Positions 42,135 to 52,959 of a DNA stretch of 64,000 bases are shown piece by piece. Below the pieces are notes generated by a model that made no database searches, was not told the origin of the DNA, and saw nothing but the letters and a program-made list of their open reading frames with translations. The translations under genes and the position numbers were made by a program. Every line of letters starts with the position of its first letter. Within the stretch, counting starts at the first letter, position 1. Source of the DNA: Arthrobacter cupressi (GTDB lineage Bacteria; Actinomycetota; Actinomycetes; Actinomycetales; Micrococcaceae); NCBI RefSeq assembly GCF_900099975.1, contig NZ_FNEI01000011.1, positions 89,212 through 153,211 on the forward strand, read 5' to 3'.

Positions 42135-44036
42135 ATGAGCAAAGGATCGCCGATCAGCCCCTCGCTGATGGCTGCAAAGTCCGCTGGAGCCCCCAAGGCT
42201 CCGGAAAAAGTCGACCGTGCCACTGACGCCGTCGTCGACAATGCTGCAACTCTCTCTCCTGTCCTCGGGCCGAACAACGTTGTACCCCCAACGGTGATGA
42301 CCGGCTCGGAAGCTATTGTCCGCTCGCTCGAAGAACTCGGCGTCGACGATATTTTTGGTTTGCCCGGTGGCGCGATCCTGCCCACCTACGACCCCTTGAT
42401 GGCCTCCAAGATGAATCACGTCCTGGTCCGTCACGAACAGGGAGCCGGCCACGCAGCCCAAGGCTACGCCATGGTCACCGGACGGGTGGGCGTCTGCATC
42501 GCCACCTCCGGCCCCGGTGCCACCAACCTCGTTACCGCCATCATGGATGCCCACATGGACTCCGTGCCCCTCGTTGCCATCACCGGCCAGGTTTCGGCAG
42601 CCGTCATCGGCACCGACGCCTTCCAGGAAGCGGACATCGTGGGCATCACCATGCCGATCACCAAGCACTCCTTCCTGGTGACCGACCCCGAAGACATCCC
42701 GCACGTGATGGCCGAAGCCTTCCACCTCGCATCCACCGGCCGTCCCGGCCCGGTGCTGGTGGACATCGCCAAGAACGCCCAGGTGGGCAACATGACCTTC
42801 TCCTGGCCGCCGAAGGTGGACCTGCCGGGCTACCGTCCGGTGGTCCGCGGCCACAACAAGCAGGTCCGTGAAGCGGCCCGGCTCATCGCCGAGTCCCGGA
42901 AGCCTGTGCTCTACGTCGGCGGCGGCGTGGTCAAGGGCCACGCCTCGGCCGAACTGCTCGAACTCGCCGAACTGACCGGCGCCCCTGTGGTCACCACGCT
43001 GATGGCCAAGGGTTCCTTCCCGGACTCGCACGCCCAGCACGTGGGCATGCCCGGCATGCACGGCTCGGTCTCGGCCGTCACCGCGCTGCAGCAGGCGGAC
43101 CTCCTGATCACCCTGGGCGCGCGTTTCGATGACCGCGTGACCGGCGTGCTGAGCACCTTCGCGCCGAACGCGAAGGTCATCCACGCCGACATCGACCCCG
43201 CGGAAATCTCCAAGAACCGCGTGGCGGACGTCCCGATCGTGGGTTCGGTCAAGGAGATCATCCCGGAACTGACCGAAGCGGTGCGCAACCAGTTCGGCCA
43301 GTCCGGCACCCCGGACCTCGCCTCCTGGTGGTCGTTCCTGAACAACCTGCGCGACACCTACCCGCTGGGCTGGACGGAGCCGGAAGACGGACTCACCGCC
43401 CCGCAGCGCGTCATTGAACGTATCGGTGCCCTGACCGGTCCCGAGGGAATCTACGTGGCGGGCGTCGGCCAGCACCAGATGTGGGCTGCCCAGTTCATCA
43501 AGTACGAGCGCCCGCATGCCTGGCTCAACTCCGGCGGCGCCGGAACCATGGGCTACGCCGTTCCGGCGGCCATGGGTGCGAAGGTCGGCGAGCCGGACCG
43601 CGTGGTCTGGGCGATCGACGGCGACGGCTGCTTCCAGATGACCAACCAGGAACTGGCCACCTGCGCGATCAACAAGATCCCGATCAAGGTGGCGATCATC
43701 AACAACTCCTCGCTGGGCATGGTGCGCCAGTGGCAGACCCTCTTCTACGACGGCCGCTACTCGAACACCGACCTGCACACCGGCCACGAGACGGTCCGCA
43801 TCCCGGACTTCGTCAAGCTCGCCGACGCCTACGGCTGCGCCGCGCTGCGCTGCGAACGCGACGAGGACATCGACGCCACCATCCAGAAGGCACTGGAGAT
43901 CAACGACCGTCCCGTGGTCATCGACTTCGTGGTCAGCCCGAACTCCATGGTGTGGCCGATGGTCCCCGCCGGTGTGTCGAACGACCAGATCCAGGTAGCC
44001 CGCAACATGACCCCGGAATGGGAAGAGGAGGACTAA
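42135..44036 (+). CDS. ilvB: Acetolactate synthase large (catalytic) subunit
   Basis: This 633-residue ThDP enzyme forms acetolactate or acetohydroxybutyrate. The ThDP glutamate lies in [15 protein letters not shown], and the ThDP/Mg motif is [15 protein letters not shown] followed by [13 protein letters not shown]. Conserved FAD and herbicide-site regions are present. A roughly 50-residue N-terminal extension precedes the catalytic fold. AAAGGAAG lies 6 nt before the ATG. It is the first structural gene of ilvBNC, under a leader-peptide attenuator. Confidence 0.96.
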   Translation: MSKGSPISPSLMAAKSAGAPKAPEKVDRATDAVVDNAATLSPVLGPNNVVPPTVMTGSEAIVRSLEELGVDDIFGLPGGAILPTYDPLMASKMNHVLVRHEQGAGHAAQGYAMVTGRVGVCIATSGPGATNLVTAIMDAHMDSVPLVAITGQVSAAVIGTDAFQEADIVGITMPITKHSFLVTDPEDIPHVMAEAFHLASTGRPGPVLVDIAKNAQVGNMTFSWPPKVDLPGYRPVVRGHNKQVREAARLIAESRKPVLYVGGGVVKGHASAELLELAELTGAPVVTTLMAKGSFPDSHAQHVGMPGMHGSVSAVTALQQADLLITLGARFDDRVTGVLSTFAPNAKVIHADIDPAEISKNRVADVPIVGSVKEIIPELTEAVRNQFGQSGTPDLASWWSFLNNLRDTYPLGWTEPEDGLTAPQRVIERIGALTGPEGIYVAGVGQHQMWAAQFIKYERPHAWLNSGGAGTMGYAVPAAMGAKVGEPDRVVWAIDGDGCFQMTNQELATCAINKIPIKVAIINNSSLGMVRQWQTLFYDGRYSNTDLHTGHETVRIPDFVKLADAYGCAALRCERDEDIDATIQKALEINDRPVVIDFVVSPNSMVWPMVPAGVSNDQIQVARNMTPEWEEED

Positions 44037-44038
44037 GC

Positions 44039-45659
<1,621 letters not shown>

Positions 45660-45666
45660 CATGCAC

Positions 45667-45704
45667 AAGCGCCCGTCCGGCCACCAGGCCGGGCGGGCGC
45701 TTTT
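45667..45704 (+). terminator. Intrinsic terminator after ilvC
   Basis: A 16-bp stem with one G-U pair (45667-45682 with 45687-45702) and loop ACCA is followed by TTTT. It starts 7 bp after the ilvC stop. Confidence 0.85.
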
Positions 45705-45744
45705 GCGTCCCCGTTCGTTTGCCCCGCCGGTCCGGCCGCGCAAA

Positions 45745-45760
45745 CGTGAGTTTGTTCACA
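45745..45760. promoter_or_regulatory. CRP/GlxR-like palindrome upstream of serA
   Basis: CGTGA-GTTTGT-TCACA matches the TGTGA-N6-TCACA consensus of CRP/GlxR-type cAMP-responsive regulators in 9 of 10 defined positions. It lies about 150 bp before serA and about 80 bp before the TATTCT hexamer at 45820-45825, which could be the serA -10. Binding is not shown. Confidence 0.45.
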
Positions 45761-45902
45761 AGCAGCCCGCGGCGTGCGTAACATCGAACCCGGGCACCGG
45801 AAACACCGTCGGGGAACGATATTCTGGGCGGGGTCCGGTTCTCAGTCCGGGCCACGCATCCGCTCCTTGTCCACAGTCCTGTCCAAAGTAAGGTGCCACC
45901 CC

Positions 45903-47498
45903 GTGTCAGACACGAAGCCCGTCGTCCTCATCGCCGAGGAACTCTCGCCCGCAACGATCGAGGCCCTCGGCCCCGACTTCGAAATCCGCCAGGTCGACGG
46001 TTCTGACAGGTCCGCGCTCCTGCCGGCCATTGCCGACGTCGACGCCATCCTGGTCCGCTCGGCAACCCAGGTGGACGCGGAAGCGGTTGCTGCCGCCAAG
46101 AACCTCAAGGTCATCGCCCGCGCCGGCGTGGGACTGGACAACGTCGACATCAAGTCCGCCACCCAGGCCGGCGTCATGGTGGTCAACGCGCCGACGTCGA
46201 ACATCGTCTCCGCGGCCGAACTCACCGTGGGCCACATCCTGAGCCTGGCCCGCCACATCCCGCAGGCCAGCGCCGCACTCAAGGGCGGCGAGTGGAAGCG
46301 TTCCAAGTACACCGGCATCGAGCTGTTCGAAAAGAAGATCGGCATCATCGGGCTCGGCCGCATCGGCGCCCTGGTTGCCGCCCGCCTGCAGGGCTTCGAC
46401 ACCGAGATCCTCGCGTACGACCCCTACATCACCTCCGCCCGGGCCGCCCAGCTCGGCGTCAAGCTCGTCACCCTGGACGAACTGCTGGAGCAGGCAGACT
46501 TCATCACCATCCACATGCCCAAGACCCCCGAGACCGTGGGCATGCTCGGCGCCGACGCCTTCCGCAAGATGAAGGAATCCGCGTACGTCATCAACGTCGC
46601 CCGCGGCGGCCTGGTGGACGAGGAAGCCCTCTACGTCGCCCTGAAGGAAGGCCAGATCGCCGGTGCCGGCGTCGACGTCTTCTCCAAGGAACCCAGCACC
46701 GACCTGCCGTTCTTCGAACTGGACAACGTCGTGGTCACCCCGCACCTCGGCGCGTCGACCGACGAAGCCCAGGAAAAGGCCGGCGTCTCCGTGGCCAAGT
46801 CGGTCCGCCTCGCCCTCGCCGGTGAACTGGTGCCCGACGCCGTGAACGTCGCGGGCGGCGTCATCGCCCCCGACGTGCGCCCCGGCATCCCGCTGATCGA
46901 AAAGCTCGGCCGGATCTTCACCGCCCTGACCCACGACTCCCTGACCCAGATCGACGTCGAGGTTGCCGGCGAGATCTCCAGCCTGGACGTCAAGGTCCTC
47001 GAACTGGCCGCCCTGAAGGGTGTCTTCGCGGACGTTGTCACCGAGCAGGTCTCCTACGTCAACGCCCCGGTGATCGCCGAGCAGCGCGGCATCAACACCC
47101 GCCTGATCACCACCTCCGAAGCCGAGGACTACCGCAACGTCCTGACCCTGCGCGGCGCCCTGAGCGACGGCTCGCAGATCTCCGTGGCCGGCACCCTGAC
47201 CGGTCCCAAGCAGGTCGAGAAGCTGGTGGGCGTCAACGGCTACGACGTCGAAATCCCGATCACCGAGCACCTCGTGGTGGTTGCCTACCAGGACCGTCCG
47301 GGCGTCATCGGCACCATCGGCCACATCCTGGGCATGAACAACATCAACATTGGCGGCATGCAGGTGGCACGCCAGTCCGAAGGCGGCCAGGTCCTCGCCC
47401 TGCTGACCATCGACAGCTCGGTGCCGCAGCAGGTCCTGGACGCCATCAAGGCCGGGATCGGCGCCGACATGGTCCGCGAAGTGGACCTGGAAGATTAA
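45903..47498 (+). CDS. serA: D-3-phosphoglycerate dehydrogenase
   Basis: SerA commits 3-phosphoglycerate to serine synthesis. This 531-residue protein is the long actinobacterial form: a split substrate-binding domain, NAD-binding domain with GIIGLGRIGALVAARLQGFD, catalytic residues in VINVARGGLVDEEAL and VVTPHLGAST, then an allosteric substrate-binding (intervening) domain (about 320-450) and a C-terminal ACT domain (VVVAYQDRPGVIGTIGHILG). The GTG start at 45903 follows AAGGTG by 7 nt. It is separate from ilvBNC. Confidence 0.96.
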   Translation: MSDTKPVVLIAEELSPATIEALGPDFEIRQVDGSDRSALLPAIADVDAILVRSATQVDAEAVAAAKNLKVIARAGVGLDNVDIKSATQAGVMVVNAPTSNIVSAAELTVGHILSLARHIPQASAALKGGEWKRSKYTGIELFEKKIGIIGLGRIGALVAARLQGFDTEILAYDPYITSARAAQLGVKLVTLDELLEQADFITIHMPKTPETVGMLGADAFRKMKESAYVINVARGGLVDEEALYVALKEGQIAGAGVDVFSKEPSTDLPFFELDNVVVTPHLGASTDEAQEKAGVSVAKSVRLALAGELVPDAVNVAGGVIAPDVRPGIPLIEKLGRIFTALTHDSLTQIDVEVAGEISSLDVKVLELAALKGVFADVVTEQVSYVNAPVIAEQRGINTRLITTSEAEDYRNVLTLRGALSDGSQISVAGTLTGPKQVEKLVGVNGYDVEIPITEHLVVVAYQDRPGVIGTIGHILGMNNINIGGMQVARQSEGGQVLALLTIDSSVPQQVLDAIKAGIGADMVREVDLED

Positions 47499-47513
47499 GT
47501 TTCCCTGACACGG

Positions 47514-47550
47514 GGTTACGCGCCGGAGCCACAGGCTTCGGCGCGTAGCC
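47514..47550 (+). terminator. Hairpin after serA
   Basis: A 17-bp stem with two G-U pairs (47514-47530 with 47534-47550) and a 3-nt loop begins 15 bp after the serA stop. It has no U-tract. TACAAT at 47565-47570 just downstream could be the -10 for the next gene. Confidence 0.6.
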
Positions 47551-47702
47551 GTGGCCGGTCTGCATACAATGGCTTGGTCCGACTTTCGGACCCGGCGGCA
47601 GGCCGGCCACTACTTTTCGAACAGTAAACGCAGGACAACGCTGCCTGCTGCGCACTGCTCCTGCCGTCGTGCGCCCGCAATCCAGGTCTCAGGGAGAGCC
47701 GA

Positions 47703-50498
47703 ATGAACGCCGTCCAGAGGTTCATCAGAAGCCGAGTGCTGCTGTTGACTTCGGCCATTTTGATCGTCGCCATGTGCATGTCCGTCTTCATCCAGAGCCA
47801 GTCCCAGGCGGCGCTGAACCGCACCGTGGATGAGAATTCCCGGGGCCTGTACGACATCCTCGTCCAGGCCAAGGGTGCCAAGGACGGCAAGGCGATGATC
47901 CAACCGGAAATCGCCACCGGACAGGGCGGGATCAGCTTCGAGCAGCTGGAGAAGATCCGGGGCCTTTCCGGCACTTCCGTGGCAGCCCCGATCAGCCTGG
48001 TCTCCCGCGTGACCCAGAACCTGGAAGCACCGCGGCTGAACGCCATGGACTACCTCGGCTACAACTCCGGCCTGGCCGGAGGTGCCACCGCCGGGGACCC
48101 CACGGGCACCGACGCCAAGGAATGGCCGGCACCGGAGTCCGTACTGCCGGAGAAGGCCACGAAGTACCGCCTGACCGCCACGGCCGTGAGCTCCGACGGC
48201 GTCTCCGAGCAGACGCTGTTCAAGACCAGCGCCGAAGGCACCCTGGGCAAGGCGAAGGTCGTCGAGTCGAACACCGCCGGCGGCAAGAGCATCCGCATCA
48301 CCGGCCCCGACGGCGAGACCGGCATCAAGTTCCCGGCCCCCGCCGGCGGCTCCGACCACAACCTGTTCAACCTCTCGGTCTCCCTGCCCATGGCGCCGGA
48401 AGTGACCGAGTCCGTGGTCGCCGTCGACCCTTCCGCCGAACGCGCGCTGCTCGGCTCGGCCGGCGACTTCCTGGAACCCCTCGAGAAAGCCCCGCCGGCC
48501 GACACGCGCAACGCCGGGGCCATCGGCCGCTACTTCGAAGAGCTGTTCACCACCAGTCCCAGCCAGCAGGAACTCGAGGAAGGCCCCGACTTCCTCGGCG
48601 TCAAGCTCAAGTACTGGGCGCCGCTGATGACCCAGTACCAGCAGGCCAAGCTCGCCGGCCAGCTCACTGACGACTCCCAGGCCATCCCGCTGATCGTCCG
48701 CAAGGGCACCTCCCTGGACCTGAAGTACTCGGTCAAAATCGAGGAAATCGACGACGCCGGCAAGGTGGTCAAGGACGTCGGCACCGTTTCGCGGTCGCTG
48801 GACAAGGACTACCTGCCGTTCGTGTCCCGCTCGCCGTTCACCCTCGAATGGCCGGGTTCCACCGACCACAGCCAGCTCCTGGGCAACACCGGAAACTTCA
48901 GCCAGGGCCTGTACCAGCCCGCGCAGTGGAGCACCGACTTCGCCGCCGCGCCCAAGTACAAGGACGGCGACACGGCCGCCAACGGCTCGCTGAACAAGTC
49001 CGCGACGCCGGGGGAGTGGGTCACTGTCAACCGCCTGCCGGAGAAGTCGCTCAGCGGCGATCCCGTTGACCAGACCCAGCGCCAGCCCGCCGACGAACGT
49101 TCCTACCGGGAAAGCCTCGCCACCGGCAACACGCCGGCCACCCCGCTTCCGATGGTGTACGGCACCTTCGACCCCGCAGAAGTCCAGGCAGCCGCGGGAG
49201 ACATCAACAAGCTGCCCCTCGGCGGCTACGACGCCGCGCCGATGACCCTTGAGAAGGACGCGGAGGGCAAGGACAAGAACCAGGGCCTGAAGCCTTCGCT
49301 CAGCGCCACCGGTCTCGTCAGCCAGTCCGCCGGTGCGATCACCGACTACTACGGCCTGGCTGCCGCCCGGGGCTATGACAGCAATGCCGACGTGATCGAC
49401 GCCGTCCGCGTCCGTGCCGGGGTGTCCGGCACCTGGAAGCAGGCCCAGCCCGAGGTTGAGAAGCTCGCCGACGAAATCCGCGCCATGGGCCTGGAAGCCA
49501 CCGTCGTGGCAGGCTCGGCCCGCGAAGACGTCAGCATCTTCGTGCCGGGATACTCCAAGGACGACGCCGGCAAGGAATCCGCGCTCGGCACGGTCGCCCA
49601 GTCCTGGGTACGCCAGGACGCCGCCGACGCCGTCTCCGGGTCCCTGACCGGCACGAACATCACCCTGCTGTTCCTGACCCTCCTCGGAGCCACCCTGCTC
49701 ACAGCGGCCTCCACCGTCAGCTACATCCGCCAGCGGCGCAACGAAGCCGGCATCCTGCGCGCCATGGGCTGGACGCAGGGCAGGATCCGCCGCTGGGTGC
49801 TCGAGGAATTCGGTATCGGCTCCGCAATCCTGGCCGCGGCCGGGCTGCTGCTGAGCCTGCTGAGCTGGAACCTGGCCACCGTGATCGTGTCCGTGTCCGT
49901 GCTGGTCCTCTACTGCGCCGCCGCCTACATCGCAGCCCTGATGCTGCGGCACCGCCACGAGGTGGACCAGGAACCGCAGCACGACGAGCGCCTCCTGCCT
50001 GTCGACTCGGCCCTGACCTTCGCCTACCGGCAGGTGGTCACCAACCGCTTCAACTCCGCGGCCCTCGCCGTGGCCGTGGGCGTGTTCGGTGCCGCCGTGG
50101 GTGCCCTGATCGCCCTGCTGATCGACATTCCGCGGGCCGCTGGCGCCAGCGCGCTCAGCGGCCTGGCGGCGGCAAGCGTGGCACTGCCCAGCGTGATCAT
50201 GGCCATCACCGGCGTGCTGGTGGGACTGCTCCTGACGCTGGTGACCGCCCGCTTCGAACTGCAGGCCAAGCGCCAGTACCTGTCCACCCTCGAAGCCATG
50301 GGCTGGAACCCGGACATGCTGGGCCACGTCCGCTTCTTCGAGAACGCCCTCGTGGGCACGGTTGCCGTGATCCTAGGCGTGCTCGGCGCCCTCGCCCTGG
50401 GCCTCATCCTTGCCCCCTACGCCGCCCTGTGGGCGGCCCTGGCCGGATTGCTGGCCGTCATCTGCTGGATTCCCATCGCAACGAAAGTGGTCAAATGA
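47703..50498 (+). CDS. FtsX-like ABC transporter permease, large
   Basis: This 931-residue MacB/FtsX-type permease has one N-terminal helix (about 10-33), a roughly 620-residue extracytoplasmic region with low similarity to anything I recognise, then three helices of a first FtsX domain (about 655-770), ending in a cytoplasmic linker and a second FtsX domain (about 780-931). The SYIRQRRNEAGILRAMGWT motif is the usual FtsX loop. It overlaps its ATPase by 4 nt. Such pairs commonly move lipids or lipoproteins, or drive cell-wall hydrolases rather than transport; which applies is unknown. GGGAGAG lies 4 nt before the ATG. Confidence 0.88.
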   Translation: MNAVQRFIRSRVLLLTSAILIVAMCMSVFIQSQSQAALNRTVDENSRGLYDILVQAKGAKDGKAMIQPEIATGQGGISFEQLEKIRGLSGTSVAAPISLVSRVTQNLEAPRLNAMDYLGYNSGLAGGATAGDPTGTDAKEWPAPESVLPEKATKYRLTATAVSSDGVSEQTLFKTSAEGTLGKAKVVESNTAGGKSIRITGPDGETGIKFPAPAGGSDHNLFNLSVSLPMAPEVTESVVAVDPSAERALLGSAGDFLEPLEKAPPADTRNAGAIGRYFEELFTTSPSQQELEEGPDFLGVKLKYWAPLMTQYQQAKLAGQLTDDSQAIPLIVRKGTSLDLKYSVKIEEIDDAGKVVKDVGTVSRSLDKDYLPFVSRSPFTLEWPGSTDHSQLLGNTGNFSQGLYQPAQWSTDFAAAPKYKDGDTAANGSLNKSATPGEWVTVNRLPEKSLSGDPVDQTQRQPADERSYRESLATGNTPATPLPMVYGTFDPAEVQAAAGDINKLPLGGYDAAPMTLEKDAEGKDKNQGLKPSLSATGLVSQSAGAITDYYGLAAARGYDSNADVIDAVRVRAGVSGTWKQAQPEVEKLADEIRAMGLEATVVAGSAREDVSIFVPGYSKDDAGKESALGTVAQSWVRQDAADAVSGSLTGTNITLLFLTLLGATLLTAASTVSYIRQRRNEAGILRAMGWTQGRIRRWVLEEFGIGSAILAAAGLLLSLLSWNLATVIVSVSVLVLYCAAAYIAALMLRHRHEVDQEPQHDERLLPVDSALTFAYRQVVTNRFNSAALAVAVGVFGAAVGALIALLIDIPRAAGASALSGLAAASVALPSVIMAITGVLVGLLLTLVTARFELQAKRQYLSTLEAMGWNPDMLGHVRFFENALVGTVAVILGVLGALALGLILAPYAALWAALAGLLAVICWIPIATKVVK

Positions 50499-51262
50499 CT
50501 GAGAATCTCCACAACGACCCGCACGCGGCGCTGGAGGCCGTGCAGGCATCCGCCGGGGATCCCCTGCAGACCCGCGCCAACACCATCGTCAAGGCTGCGG
50601 ACCACGCCACGCCCCTGGAACTGAACCGGATCACCATCCGCTACGGCGGCGACAAGGGCGGCGCCGAGCCGGTCACCGTCGTCGAGGACTTCTCCCTGAC
50701 CCTGCACGCGGGCGAGATGCACTGCGTTGCCGGCCGAAGCGGCTCCGGCAAGACCAGCATCCTCACCGTCGGCGCCGGCCTGACGCTGCCGACGGCGGGC
50801 CGGGTGCTGTGGGAGGGCCAGTCCCTGGAGACCATGGGCGACGACGAGATCGCCGACCGCCGCCGCGCCCTCATCGGCTACGTGGACCAGGGCGGCGCCC
50901 TGATCGACGGGATGAGCGCCCTGGAGAACGTGCTGCTCCCGGCCGTGCCCGACGGCGAAGTGGAACAGCGCACCGAAATGGCCAAGGACCTGCTGGACCT
51001 GGTGGGGCTGGGCCGGCGCATGCGGCACCGCCCGGCGCAGCTCTCCGGCGGTGAACGCCAGCGCGTGGCGATCGCCCGGGCCCTGATCCTGGGCACCCGC
51101 GTCCTCGTGGTGGACGAACCCACGGCCAGCCTGGACCGCGCCTCCGCCAACAAGATCATCGGCATCCTCAAGGACACCAGCACCGACGGCATCGCCGTGC
51201 TGGTGGCCTCGCACGACCACGAACTCGTGCGCCTCAGCGACACCCTGACCGAGCTGAACTGA
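50495..51262 (+). CDS. ABC transporter ATP-binding protein (partner of the large FtsX permease)
   Basis: This 255-residue ATPase of the MacB/LolD type has Walker A GRSGSGKTS (80-88), signature LSGGERQRVAIARAL, and Walker B VLVVDEPTASLD. The first 45 residues are a nonconserved extension. The ATG overlaps the permease stop (ATGA), so the two form one operon. The function follows that of the permease. Confidence 0.92.
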   Translation: MTENLHNDPHAALEAVQASAGDPLQTRANTIVKAADHATPLELNRITIRYGGDKGGAEPVTVVEDFSLTLHAGEMHCVAGRSGSGKTSILTVGAGLTLPTAGRVLWEGQSLETMGDDEIADRRRALIGYVDQGGALIDGMSALENVLLPAVPDGEVEQRTEMAKDLLDLVGLGRRMRHRPAQLSGGERQRVAIARALILGTRVLVVDEPTASLDRASANKIIGILKDTSTDGIAVLVASHDHELVRLSDTLTELN

Positions 51263-51276
51263 CGCCGCCCGCGAAG

Positions 51277-51307
51277 CAGCCGTCACCGAACCCCAGCCGT
51301 CACCGAA
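51277..51307. repeat. 14-bp direct repeat upstream of metG
   Basis: CAGCCGTCACCGAA occurs at 51277-51290 and again at 51294-51307, 17 bp apart. The second copy ends 7 bp before the TACCTT hexamer, in the -35 region of the putative metG promoter. It could be a tandem binding site or a chance duplication. Confidence 0.5.
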
Positions 51308-51313
51308 AAAAGG

Positions 51314-51319
51314 TACCTT
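51314..51319 (+). promoter_or_regulatory. Putative -10 hexamer for leaderless metG
   Basis: TACCTT ends 6 nt before the metG GTG. No usable Shine-Dalgarno is present between them. Confidence 0.45.
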
Positions 51320-51325
51320 TCTAGA

Positions 51326-52885
51326 GTGAGCCCCGCAGCAAAGCCCCCGTTCTACATCACCACGGCCATCAGCTACCCCAACGGCGCCCCGCACATCGGG
51401 CACGCCTACGAGTTCGTGGCAGCGGATGCGATGGCGCGCTTCAAGCGCCTGGATGGCCACGAGGTGTTCTACATGTCCGGAACGGACGAGCACGGGCTGA
51501 AGGTCCAGCAGACCGCTGACAAGGAAGGCATCACGGCCAAGGAACTGGTGGACCGCAACTCCGCCGCCTTCCGCGAGGTCCACGACCTCGTGGGCAGCTC
51601 CTACGACCGCTTCATCCGCACCACGGATGCCGACCACTACACGGCGAGCCAGGCGATCTGGAAGAAGATGGAAGCCAACGGCGACATCTACCTGTCCAAA
51701 TACGAGGGCTGGTACTCCGTCCGCGACGAGGCCTACTACGGCGAAGACGAGACCATCGTCAAGGACGACGGCGTGCGCTACTCCAAGGAGACGGACACCG
51801 AGGTCACGTGGACGGCGGAGGAGAGCTACTTCTTCCGGCTTTCGGCTTACCAGGACAAGCTGCTGGCCCTGTACGAGGCCCAGCCCGAATTCGGTGCTCC
51901 CGGCTACCGCTTCAACGAGGTCATCAGTTTCGTCAAGCGCGGCCTTGAGGACCTGTCCATCAGCCGCACCACCTTCGACTGGGGCGTGCCGGTGCCCGGC
52001 GACCCCAAGCACGTCATGTACGTCTGGGTGGACGCCCTCACCAACTACCTCACCGGTGCCGGCTACCCGGACGTTGACTCCGAGTCGTTCAAGAAGTTCT
52101 GGCCGGCCGACGTGCACGTGATCGGCAAGGACATCTCCCGCTTCCACGCCATTTACTGGCCGGCCTTCCTGATGAGCGCGGGCCTGGAACTGCCCAAGCG
52201 CGTCATGATCCACGGCTTCCTGCAGAACAACGGCGTGAAGATGTCCAAGTCCCTGGGCAACGTGGTGGCGCCGGCCGACTTCATCGCCCAGTACGGCGTG
52301 GACCAGATGCGCTTCTTCTTCCTGCGCGAAGTACCCTTTGGCGCGGACGGCAGCTACAACCACGAGGCGATCGTGGGCCGCATGAACGCGGACCTCGCCA
52401 ACAACTTCGGCAACCTCGCGCAGCGGTCGCTGTCCATGGTGGCGAAGAACTGCGAAGGCAAGGTGCCGGTTCCCGGTGCGTTCACCGCCGAGGACACCGC
52501 GCTGCTGGAGAAGGCGGGGGCGCTGCTGGACACCGCCCGGGCCGCCTTCGAGAAGCAGGAGTTCTCCCGTGCCCTCGAAGCGATCTGGGGCGTGCTGGGC
52601 GACACCAATGCCTACTTCGCCGAGCAGGCCCCGTGGGTGCTGCGCAAAACCGACATCGAACGCATGAACACGGTCCTGTACGTCACCCTCGAGGTAGTCC
52701 GGATCGTGGCGATCCTCGCCCAACCGGTTATGCCGGCGTCGTCCGCGAAGCTCCTTGAGGTGCTTGGCCAGCCGGAAGGCCAGGCCCGCCAGTTCGCCGC
52801 CATCGGCACGCCGATCGTGGCCGGCACGGAACTGCCCGCCCCGGCCCCGGTTTTCCCGCGCTACGAAGAACCCGCGGACGCCTAG
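51326..52885 (+). CDS. metG: Methionyl-tRNA synthetase
   Basis: This 519-residue class I synthetase charges tRNA-Met. The HIGH motif is H23-IGH26 (PHIGHAYEF) and KMSKSLG lies near residue 305. The zinc-knuckle cysteines found in E. coli-type enzymes are absent, and there is no C-terminal tRNA-binding extension, so this is the short MetG2 form usual in actinobacteria. The start is GTG at 51326, fitting leaderless transcription. It is followed by a very strong terminator. Confidence 0.96.
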   Translation: MSPAAKPPFYITTAISYPNGAPHIGHAYEFVAADAMARFKRLDGHEVFYMSGTDEHGLKVQQTADKEGITAKELVDRNSAAFREVHDLVGSSYDRFIRTTDADHYTASQAIWKKMEANGDIYLSKYEGWYSVRDEAYYGEDETIVKDDGVRYSKETDTEVTWTAEESYFFRLSAYQDKLLALYEAQPEFGAPGYRFNEVISFVKRGLEDLSISRTTFDWGVPVPGDPKHVMYVWVDALTNYLTGAGYPDVDSESFKKFWPADVHVIGKDISRFHAIYWPAFLMSAGLELPKRVMIHGFLQNNGVKMSKSLGNVVAPADFIAQYGVDQMRFFFLREVPFGADGSYNHEAIVGRMNADLANNFGNLAQRSLSMVAKNCEGKVPVPGAFTAEDTALLEKAGALLDTARAAFEKQEFSRALEAIWGVLGDTNAYFAEQAPWVLRKTDIERMNTVLYVTLEVVRIVAILAQPVMPASSAKLLEVLGQPEGQARQFAAIGTPIVAGTELPAPAPVFPRYEEPADA

Positions 52886-52901
52886 GCAACACCCAACACG
52901 T

Positions 52902-52950
52902 AGAACCCCTCCTTCACCGAACAAGCCGGTGAAGGAGGGGTTCTTTTTTT
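52902..52950 (+). terminator. Intrinsic terminator after metG
   Basis: A perfect 18-bp stem (52902-52919 with 52927-52944), a 7-nt loop and a run of T at 52944-52950. It lies between metG and the convergent ABC permease gene. Confidence 0.93.
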
Positions 52951-52959
52951 GCCTGCCGC

